Shown in pieces: positions 32,911 to 38,918 of a stretch of 38,918 nucleotides of DNA. The position numbers and the translations under genes were made by a program. Below the pieces are notes generated by a model. The model searched no databases, had not been told where the DNA came from, and was given only the letters and a program-made list of their open reading frames with translations. The stretch's first letter is position 1; every line of letters begins with the position of its first letter. Source of the DNA: CANLDA01 sp964021645 (GTDB lineage: Bacteria > Pseudomonadota > Alphaproteobacteria > Rhodobacterales > Rhodobacteraceae); assembly GCA_964021645.1 (NCBI GenBank), contig CAXIAD010000020.1, forward strand, positions 1-38,918. The letters run 5' to 3'.

Positions 32911-35154
32911 CTATCCTTTGGGCAGTTTCAGCACCAGATTTTGACCGGATTTAACATAGCGCAGCTCGGTTTCGGCAATGGCTGAAACACGGCCTCCGTC
33001 GATGCGATCCCCGACTTGCACCTTCTTATAGCGCCCGTTTGACAGTCTCACCAAGGCGCGGCGCTCGGATGCGGATCCATAGACGCCAATCAAATTCACC
33101 TTCCTCAGGTTGATCGAATTACGCAATGTGGCTTGGCGCGCAACAGAGGCCGTTGTGGGAATGCCGGGGGTTAGGGAGGCAGATGCCGGAACGGCGACTG
33201 CACTGCCCGAAGCCTGAGATTTGGCAATGATTTCAACAAAGTTAGCCGGTCTTGATTTGGGTTTTAACGACGCGATGACAGCCTGTTTCGTGGCTGTTTG
33301 ATCACCCTCTGCAAGCGTTTTTGCATTCTCGGGGCGCAGTTTTGGGCGGATAGAGGCCAGCTCATCGCGCGAGCGCCCAGCCAAGGTGGCGCGCTCGTTT
33401 TGCTCAACCAATGTGGTCGGGCGCAGCTTGGGCCGCTTTGCAGCCAGTGCAGCGGTCAAGGCGGCGTTTACGCTCTGCTCAACCGAGGATTCTGGCGCAT
33501 CATTGCGCGTCGGAAATTGCGGTGGCAACACCGACGGGCGCCCGGCATAAACCACAAATCCCTCCGGCGTCACCGATCCCTGTTGCGTCGCCACAACCAA
33601 CCCACGTTCATCAAAATCAAACGTAGTCCCCGCCGCCGCCGGAGAGGCAAGTGGCGCCAAAACTTTGTCCGGCTGCACCTGTGAAAGCGCCGGCAAAGCG
33701 ATGGCATCATGGCTGGTTGAAACAGTGTCAATTGAGGCGACATACAGATCATCCAGAGCGATAATACCGGGCGTATGTGGCTGCTGAGGAACCGTGTCCC
33801 AAATCCCCGTTGCCGCATATAGTTTCTCGCCATCAAGAGGTAAGGCAACTGCGGGTAGCTCTGGAATTTCCTCTGAAGTATCAAGGGCTTCTATTTCGGC
33901 GGTGTCTGTTACGGTGTCGCCAGAAACAGGGGCTAGTGTTTCAACATTGACGTCAACGGCCTCGTCCGCACTCTGCGCAATTTGCTCTGGCGCACCAAAA
34001 CCAAGCAGGCCGGCCAACCCGTCTTTGGTGAAAATAGTGGCCCAAATCGCGACCCCAGCCAGAAAGGCCAACAGCAGCAGCGTAAGGATCAAACCGAGAA
34101 AACGTGGCTTGCCGCCGATCTCTTTTTTGGGCTTTTCGCGAGAGCCAAAAACCGTCATTTTTTGGGCGTCAGAAATAGGGGCCACAGTGGTGTCAGCTTC
34201 GGCGCTTACAACGCCAACCCCGCCTTTTGAACGGCGCCGAAACATGCCACCCCGCTCTGCTGGGGCATCTGGTGTTTGCTCTGTGTCTGATGAGGCCTTG
34301 AGGCTCGCTGCAATTGCGGCAGGATCGAACCGGAGGGTGTGTTCAAAATCCTCCTCAACACCATTGCCGCCGAGAGTCTCCTCAGCCGGAACCTGAATAT
34401 CAGGCGCTAACGTGCTTTGCGGGGGCAGAGCGGCGGGGGCAGCAACCGCAGGGGCCGCCGCCGCACTATCATCAAGGCCCCGGCTGGCCCGAATGCTGGC
34501 AAACGAATGCTCTACTTTCTCATCTTTTGTAACGCTAACAGGTGCCTCGATTGGCGGCTCTTCTGCCAAAGCTACAGGCTCATCCTGGCTCTCTACAATC
34601 AGTGGACCTGACGAAACCACCGTAACAGCTTCCCCATCCGGCATGGGCGATACATTGGCGGCTAAAATGCTTTCTGATTGCGCCGACGCGCCAAAAAACG
34701 GCTCTCCAGAAAAATCTCCATCCGCAGGAATGGCCACAAAACAAACCGGGTTAAATCCATGTTCCGTGGCAAATGCTTCGGCCTCTTGCAGGGTTTCTTT
34801 TGCAACAGCGGCGATCTGACAGTGCGCGTCCTGTGCTGTGACATCAAACGACAGATCCTCAACCGCATAGGGTGTTGCTCCATCCAATGCATGAAGAACC
34901 ACCTCATTCAGTGTGTCAGAATCTGTAGTTGATATATCCAGCGACAAATATTTGATCTGGTCATTAGGAATGATCAGCTTGCACAAAATCGTGTCATCAG
35001 CCGATCCGCTGGCCGTTGCCCGCAAATCACGCAGCGCGCCTGCTAGATTGGGATCATCAAGGGCCACTTCGCCCAAATGATGCCAGCCACCAGTGGTGCG
35101 GCACAAAAGGCCAATGCCCTCAAAGGACAGGGATAGCGCGAAATTTGGTTTCAT
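32911..35154 (-). CDS. Large single-pass protein with PilP/GspC-like C-terminus
   Basis: A 747-residue protein I know only as a poorly annotated Rhodobacteraceae family. Residues 1 to about 140 (ALSLSFEGIGLLCRTTGGWHHLGEV and later LNEVVLHALDGATPYAVEDLSFDV in outline) resemble the cytoplasmic, actin-like part of GspL/PilM proteins. A long low-complexity Ala/Pro/Glu-rich linker follows, then a transmembrane helix at about 351-375 (LGLILTLLLLAFLAGVAIWA). After another disordered periplasmic stretch with repeated PKLRP motifs (KRPKLRPTT, IRPKLRPEN, LKPKSRPAN), the C-terminal 70 residues (NLIGVYGSASERRALVRLSNG..KVQVGDRIDGGRVSAI) look like the PilP/GspC homology region. It may be a fused envelope-secretion component, but no type II/IV secretion genes are adjacent. 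Function is not known. Confidence 0.75.
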   Translation of the reverse strand: MKPNFALSLSFEGIGLLCRTTGGWHHLGEVALDDPNLAGALRDLRATASGSADDTILCKLIIPNDQIKYLSLDISTTDSDTLNEVVLHALDGATPYAVEDLSFDVTAQDAHCQIAAVAKETLQEAEAFATEHGFNPVCFVAIPADGDFSGEPFFGASAQSESILAANVSPMPDGEAVTVVSSGPLIVESQDEPVALAEEPPIEAPVSVTKDEKVEHSFASIRASRGLDDSAAAAPAVAAPAALPPQSTLAPDIQVPAEETLGGNGVEEDFEHTLRFDPAAIAASLKASSDTEQTPDAPAERGGMFRRRSKGGVGVVSAEADTTVAPISDAQKMTVFGSREKPKKEIGGKPRFLGLILTLLLLAFLAGVAIWATIFTKDGLAGLLGFGAPEQIAQSADEAVDVNVETLAPVSGDTVTDTAEIEALDTSEEIPELPAVALPLDGEKLYAATGIWDTVPQQPHTPGIIALDDLYVASIDTVSTSHDAIALPALSQVQPDKVLAPLASPAAAGTTFDFDERGLVVATQQGSVTPEGFVVYAGRPSVLPPQFPTRNDAPESSVEQSVNAALTAALAAKRPKLRPTTLVEQNERATLAGRSRDELASIRPKLRPENAKTLAEGDQTATKQAVIASLKPKSRPANFVEIIAKSQASGSAVAVPASASLTPGIPTTASVARQATLRNSINLRKVNLIGVYGSASERRALVRLSNGRYKKVQVGDRIDGGRVSAIAETELRYVKSGQNLVLKLPKG

Positions 35155-35318
35155 GCAGCGGCTCTACCATTAGACCTAAATAAACGTGAAGCCCTTGCTT
35201 GGCCTCAGGATTTTATAGCAGGTATTCGCCTAGGGGGAAGAAAAAGCCGACACTTACCAAGGAATGTTATTTCTCATGCGTTACACTCCTAAGCGAGGCT
35301 AATACAAAGGAGAGCAGC

Positions 35319-36020
35319 ATGCGCATTCTAAAGGTTCTGACAGTCACGAGTTTGATTCTTGTGGCGTTCATGGGAATAACACAACAGGTTCAGGCCGGTG
35401 AGATTGTCGTCACAGGTCAAGGTCGCGTTGACCAAAGCCCTGATATGGCGGTGATTTCATTGGGTGTTCAGCATCAGGCACCGACTGCGCGCAACGCCAT
35501 GGATACCGTTAGCAAAGCAACCGCAGATATGCTTAAGCGTTTAAAAAGTAACGGAATTCACGCCCGTGACATTCAAACCAGCGATCTATCTATGCATCCG
35601 GTTTGGGATCATAATGCGACACGCAACAACGAGCAGCGCGTTATTGGGTTTGTTGCCAACAACCGCGTGCTTGTTCGTGTGCGGGATCTGGATTTGCTTA
35701 GCAAGGTTCTGGATGATGTGATCAATGATGGCGCAAATCAGTTTTCTGGGCTGAGCTTTGCATTACAAGATCCCAAGCCTGCCTTGGACGAGGCCCGCCG
35801 CCGTGCAGTGGCAGATGCGCGTGCCAAGGCTGAACTCTACGCGCTTGCGGCTGGGGTTGATTTGGGGGCGATTCTCTCTTTGTCGGAGGCAAATGCACAT
35901 CGCCGCGAACCAATGTACATGGAGGCGGCTGCCATGCGTTCTGACGCGGGTGTGCCGGTTTCTGCGGGCGAGGTCAGCACCGAAGCACAGGTCACCATTG
36001 TTTTTGAGATCGCTCAATAA
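35319..36020 (+). CDS. SIMPL-domain (DUF541) periplasmic protein
   Basis: A 233-residue exported protein. The signal peptide ends at QVQA, followed by a SIMPL domain (GEIVVTGQGRVDQSPDMAVISLGV at its start). The domain continues with TADMLKRLKSNGIHARDIQTSDLSMHPVW in outline and ends VSTEAQVTIVFEI. SIMPL proteins such as E. coli YggE are periplasmic or outer-membrane associated and linked with oxidative stress, but with no known reaction. The ATG at 35319 has AAGGAGAG at 35307-35314; an open frame starts further upstream but lacks a signal. A bidirectional terminator follows the gene. Confidence 0.9.
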   Translation: MRILKVLTVTSLILVAFMGITQQVQAGEIVVTGQGRVDQSPDMAVISLGVQHQAPTARNAMDTVSKATADMLKRLKSNGIHARDIQTSDLSMHPVWDHNATRNNEQRVIGFVANNRVLVRVRDLDLLSKVLDDVINDGANQFSGLSFALQDPKPALDEARRRAVADARAKAELYALAAGVDLGAILSLSEANAHRREPMYMEAAAMRSDAGVPVSAGEVSTEAQVTIVFEIAQ

Positions 36021-36040
36021 TCACTTTAGTAGGCAAACAA

Positions 36041-36068
36041 ATGGGCCGCCCAATAGGACGGCCCATTC
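36041..36068. terminator. Bidirectional terminator between SIMPL gene and metY
   Basis: ATGGGCCG (36041-36048) and CGGCCCAT (36059-36066) with a 10-base loop, flanked by AA and TT, in the gap between two convergent genes. Confidence 0.75.
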
Positions 36069-36085
36069 TTGAATTATAGAGTTGT

Positions 36086-37378
36086 TCACGCGGTAGCTTT
36101 GGCCAATGCTTGATCCAGATCGGCGATCAGATCTTCGGCAGTTTCGGTGCCGATTGAAATGCGCACCACATTCGGGCCTGCACCTGCCGCTTCTTGCTGC
36201 TCTGGTGTCAATTGACGGTGCGTGGTCGAGGCAGAGTGGATGATTAATGAACGTGTGTCCCCAAGATTGGCGACATGGCTGAAAATCTCCAGGCCATCGA
36301 CCATCTTAACACAGGCTTCATACCCGCCCTTGATGGCGACGGTGAACAGGCCACCAGCGCCCTTGGGGCAAATTTTGGCGACGCGATCAAAATAGGGGGA
36401 GCTTTCTAGCCCGGCGTAGGTGACATAATCCACGCGCGGATCATCTTCTAGCCACTTGGAAATCCGTTCGGCGTTCTGCACATGGCGCTCCATGCGCAAG
36501 CTAAGAGTTTCAACACCCATGAGCGTATAGTGTGCGGCCTGCGGGTTCATCGTCATGCCCAGATCGCGCAAGCCAATGGCAATACCATGAAACGTAAAGG
36601 CCAGCGGGCCAAATGTTTCGTGGAACTTCAAGCCGTGATAGGCAGGCTCTGGTTGGCTGAGTGACGGGAATTTGTCGTTTGCAGACCAATCAAATTTACC
36701 AGAATCTACAACACAGCCGCCTGTGACGGTGCCGTTGCCAGTCAGGTATTTTGTGGTGGAATGCACAACCAATGCTGCGCCGTGTTTGATTGGATTACAC
36801 AGATATGGCGTGGCCGATGTGTTATCCACAATTAGTGGAACGCCTGCTTTGTCGGAGATCGCTGAGATCGCGTCCAGATCCGTAATGTAGCCGCCGGGAT
36901 TGGCGATGGATTCACAGAATACCGCGCGGGTATTTTCATCAATTGCTGCTGCAACTGCTGCCTCATCATCGAAATCAACGAATTTCGCGTTCCAGCCAAA
37001 GCGTTTGATGGTTTGGCCAAATTGCGTGACGGTGCCACCATATAGACGGGTTGAGGCAACAACATTCATGCCGGGTGACATCAACGGGAATAGCGCCATG
37101 ATCTGTGCTGCATGACCAGACGAGCAGCAAACTGCGCCAGCACCGCCCTCAAGCGTTGCAATGCGTTCCTGCAAAACCGCAACTGTTGGGTTGGTTAGCC
37201 GTGAATAGATATAGCCAACTTCTTGAAGGTTAAACAGGGCCGCTGCGTGTTCTGCGTCGCGAAACACATAGGCTGTTGTTTGGTAGATCGGTGTCTGCCG
37301 TGCGCCAGTTGCTGGGTCAGGACGGGCGCCTGCGTGAATTTGCAGCGTATCAAAGCCATGGGTTGGGCTATCGGACAT
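36086..37378 (-). CDS. metY: O-acetylhomoserine sulfhydrylase
   Basis: A 430-residue Cys/Met-metabolism PLP enzyme. The start GFDTLQIHAGARPDPATGARQTPIYQTTAYVF in outline is characteristic of O-acetylhomoserine aminocarboxypropyltransferase (MetY). The PLP lysine is Lys210 in HSTTKYLTGNGT; YSRLTNPT and GGAGAVCCSSGHAAQ are also present. It makes homocysteine from O-acetylhomoserine and sulfide. GGAGACAG precedes the ATG. The 154-base leader does not contain a recognisable SAM riboswitch. It lies downstream of the glycosyltransferase-like gene on the same strand but seems to have its own promoter region. Confidence 0.95.
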   Translation of the reverse strand: MSDSPTHGFDTLQIHAGARPDPATGARQTPIYQTTAYVFRDAEHAAALFNLQEVGYIYSRLTNPTVAVLQERIATLEGGAGAVCCSSGHAAQIMALFPLMSPGMNVVASTRLYGGTVTQFGQTIKRFGWNAKFVDFDDEAAVAAAIDENTRAVFCESIANPGGYITDLDAISAISDKAGVPLIVDNTSATPYLCNPIKHGAALVVHSTTKYLTGNGTVTGGCVVDSGKFDWSANDKFPSLSQPEPAYHGLKFHETFGPLAFTFHGIAIGLRDLGMTMNPQAAHYTLMGVETLSLRMERHVQNAERISKWLEDDPRVDYVTYAGLESSPYFDRVAKICPKGAGGLFTVAIKGGYEACVKMVDGLEIFSHVANLGDTRSLIIHSASTTHRQLTPEQQEAAGAGPNVVRISIGTETAEDLIADLDQALAKATA

Positions 37379-37532
37379 GATCTGTCTCCTTCAGGAATGC
37401 TTGAAAAAATGTTGATAAAATGTGTAGGCGAAAGTGCGACAGCACTCAACACTGCACTGTTGGAAAGATAGTTGTGCTGAAACGAAGGTGAATTTCAGGA
37501 AAATATGCCAATTGCTCCACTTCAATAGAACA

Positions 37533-38537
37533 TCATCGCATCCAAAACCCTTCGCGCTTGATTTTGTTACGGATGGCCTGTTCCTTGCGGGGAAGGTTAT
37601 CGCGGTCAAACAGATCTCGAACCTTTTGCCCGCGCCCCTGATAAATCATCCGTTTGATGGGTTCATATTGCTTGATTACTTTTTTCAAACGGTTTGGGGC
37701 GGTGATTTCTTCTAGTGCCTCAACTACGGCGTCACTTTCGCGAGCATATAAAAGCGGCAACAAACGATAGTGACAGCTGGTGTCACCGTCCAAGTATCCG
37801 GTGGGCAACGCATCACGTCCCCCGCCAAGTGCATGGATCACCAGCGGCAACGCGACTTGATCCAACCAAGGCTGCATCGTTTGGCAAACCAATTCCTCAG
37901 GTGGGCGATCTAGAATGGCTGTGGCGTATTCGAAAAACAAATCCCCAAATTGTTTGGGGCATTTGTAGTAAAAATAACCAGCATTGAAATACAAATAGCG
38001 ACGCCAGAATTCATCTGGCTGCGCCACATCCAATGAGCTTTCGAAATCCAGCCCGAACATATCGTAGAGCGATTTCCAGGTTTGCGTATAGCCAGGGCCA
38101 TATAATTCGATTGTGGGCCAGGTTCCGGTCACTTTGCGCGAGGCTGACGGGCGTTCAAAATCAAAGGGCACAGTGCTTAGCTCGCCAGTGATCAATGTGT
38201 CGGTATCAAAAAACACAAAGGGCTCGCCTTCTGGCAGCGCTTTTAGGGCCTCAATTTTATTTCCATAGGCATAGGATTCGCCAAACCGATGGTTCTCAAA
38301 CGGTAAAATTTCGGCTCCCAGCTCCGTTAGGGCTTCTAGAATTCCGGCATCCTGAATCGATGGATCGCCTGACCAGTGGGGGCCGGGCTGCGGAACTGCC
38401 ACAAATAACGTGCCTTTGAAATCAGGGGAATATCTGCGCAAAGAGGCAGCAAAAATCACCGCCTCATAGCTAAGCCGGCCAGCTTGACCGACTATCATGA
38501 TATTGAAAACAGGCGTTTCTTTTGGTTTCTGGGCCAT
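37533..38537 (-). CDS. Putative glycosyltransferase-like protein
   Basis: A 334-residue cytoplasmic protein. The first half looks like a GT-A nucleotide-sugar fold: NIMIVGQAGRLSYEAVIFAASLRRYSP at the start and a DxD motif in FVFFDTDTLITGEL near residue 110-120, where a metal and sugar nucleotide would bind. The segment YFNAGYFYYKCPKQFGDLF resembles the acceptor-side motif of family 8-type enzymes (FNAGxxxx). The C-terminus is basic and helical. No signal peptide is present. The donor and acceptor are unknown, and assignment rests on motif appearance. It is alone on the minus strand and divergent from the partial gene at the right edge. Confidence 0.65.
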   Translation of the reverse strand: MAQKPKETPVFNIMIVGQAGRLSYEAVIFAASLRRYSPDFKGTLFVAVPQPGPHWSGDPSIQDAGILEALTELGAEILPFENHRFGESYAYGNKIEALKALPEGEPFVFFDTDTLITGELSTVPFDFERPSASRKVTGTWPTIELYGPGYTQTWKSLYDMFGLDFESSLDVAQPDEFWRRYLYFNAGYFYYKCPKQFGDLFFEYATAILDRPPEELVCQTMQPWLDQVALPLVIHALGGGRDALPTGYLDGDTSCHYRLLPLLYARESDAVVEALEEITAPNRLKKVIKQYEPIKRMIYQGRGQKVRDLFDRDNLPRKEQAIRNKIKREGFWMR

Positions 38538-38669
38538 CGGTCTCTTTGCTTTGTGCCGTTTGGTCTCATGCGCTTAGGCGTGACTATAGGGGCAATGTTG
38601 CCATCGCAAAAGGCGTGAAATTTTGGAAATGTGCTGTAAAGTGGGTTCATTACATTTGGGAGACATAGA

Positions 38670-38918
38670 ATGCTCGATATTTTTCTTGTTATATTAGCGA
38701 TTTCGCTTGGCGAAACGGAGGGCTCACGGGCGAGCGAAGCTGTCCCTCTCGGTGATGTTGAAATCACGAATGCCGCACCCAAAACGGTTGCGAGGGCCGC
38801 AGAAGATCAAACCCCAAGTGGCAAATTCCTGACAGCAACCGAAGTGAAGCCAATCCTTACCGCCACAAAATCCAGTTGGGTCGCTGTGCGCGAATGGGAG
38901 GGACAGGATTTGGTCTAT
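38670..38918 (+). CDS. Conserved Rhodobacterales exported protein (5' part)
   Basis: An ATG at 38670 with GGGAGA six bases upstream opens a frame that stays open for 83 codons to the window edge. The protein begins with a hydrophobic stretch (MLDIFLVILAISLG), probably a signal sequence or anchor, then a linker and the segment FLTATEVKPILTATKSSWVAVREW. I recall this last segment from an uncharacterised Rhodobacteraceae protein family; function is unknown. The gene is divergent from the glycosyltransferase-like gene, with 132 bases between the starts. It is truncated by the window boundary. Confidence 0.75.
   Translation, partial: MLDIFLVILAISLGETEGSRASEAVPLGDVEITNAAPKTVARAAEDQTPSGKFLTATEVKPILTATKSSWVAVREWEGQDLVY

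Noticed and set aside
37379..37532. Possible SAM or SAM/SAH riboswitch in the metY leader, prompted by TGGAGCA on the minus strand and an imperfect hairpin at 37440-37479
   Set aside because: The core helices and conserved bases of SAM-II and SAM/SAH riboswitches (such as the CGGCUUCCUG segment) are missing; the hairpin has only 5 and 4 pairs with a bulge.
1..38918. Insertion sequence, prophage, integron or defence island
   Set aside because: No transposase, integrase, phage structural gene or defence nuclease is visible; neighbouring genes are typical chromosomal Rhodobacteraceae functions.

Overview
The window looks like ordinary chromosome of an alphaproteobacterium of the Rhodobacteraceae (Roseobacter group). 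The family-level evidence is: the small Rhodobacterales proteins of the DUF6324 and DUF6476 type; a SUV3-like helicase next to an S4 protein, ferredoxin FdxA and CarD; a tRNA-His with discriminator A and no encoded G-1 (an alphaproteobacterial trait); a GTTC-N7-GTTC LexA box; and a two-hairpin intergenic element of a kind I recall from this family. No phage, insertion sequence, CRISPR array or rRNA operon is visible. Nearly all of the window is coding, and most genes belong to recognisable families.

Layout. Positions 149-6252 hold a tight three-gene operon: a sarcosine dehydrogenase-like and a dimethylglycine dehydrogenase-like flavoenzyme, each fused to a folate-binding GcvT half, then an AGXT2-like class III aminotransferase. 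Together they suggest stepwise N-demethylation of methylated glycines with one-carbon units passed to tetrahydrofolate. Positions 6404-10612 carry a MATE transporter, a Tat-exported metallo-beta-lactamase-fold protein and glutamine-dependent NAD synthetase. Positions 10784-14532 carry an 18-repeat periplasmic MORN protein, two GNAT acetyltransferases and the DNA repair nuclease gene mmcB with a LexA-box promoter. Positions 14701-17297 hold tRNA-His, a membrane-anchored small protein, an RluD-type pseudouridine synthase and heat-shock sigma factor rpoH.

Positions 17382-22251 hold oligoendopeptidase F, an FAH-family hydrolase, a monoacylglycerol lipase-like alpha/beta hydrolase coupled to an SCP2 protein, and an exported TPR protein. 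Positions 22267-26890 form an information-processing block (SUV3-like helicase, S4 RNA-binding protein, 7Fe ferredoxin, CarD). Positions 26962-30843 hold the cobS/cobT pair for the late cobalamin pathway and a KefB-type antiporter. Positions 30886-32582 are a divergent Lrp-type regulator and hppD (tyrosine catabolism). The remainder holds a large single-pass protein with a PilP/GspC-like C-terminus, a SIMPL-domain protein, metY, a glycosyltransferase-like protein and a truncated envelope protein at the right edge.

I see no clearly new multi-gene system. The most unusual material is non-coding: the fdxA-carD leader with two successive terminator-like hairpins in front of carD; a 363-base gene-free stretch with three GTACAAAAC repeats next to a LexA-regulated, apparently leaderless mmcB; a pair of GAAAT-N4-ATTTC palindromes in a convergent gap; a dispersed two-hairpin element present twice; and a divergent gene pair whose start codons share one CATG. 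All functional statements rest on recognition of motifs and families by eye; no database search was run.
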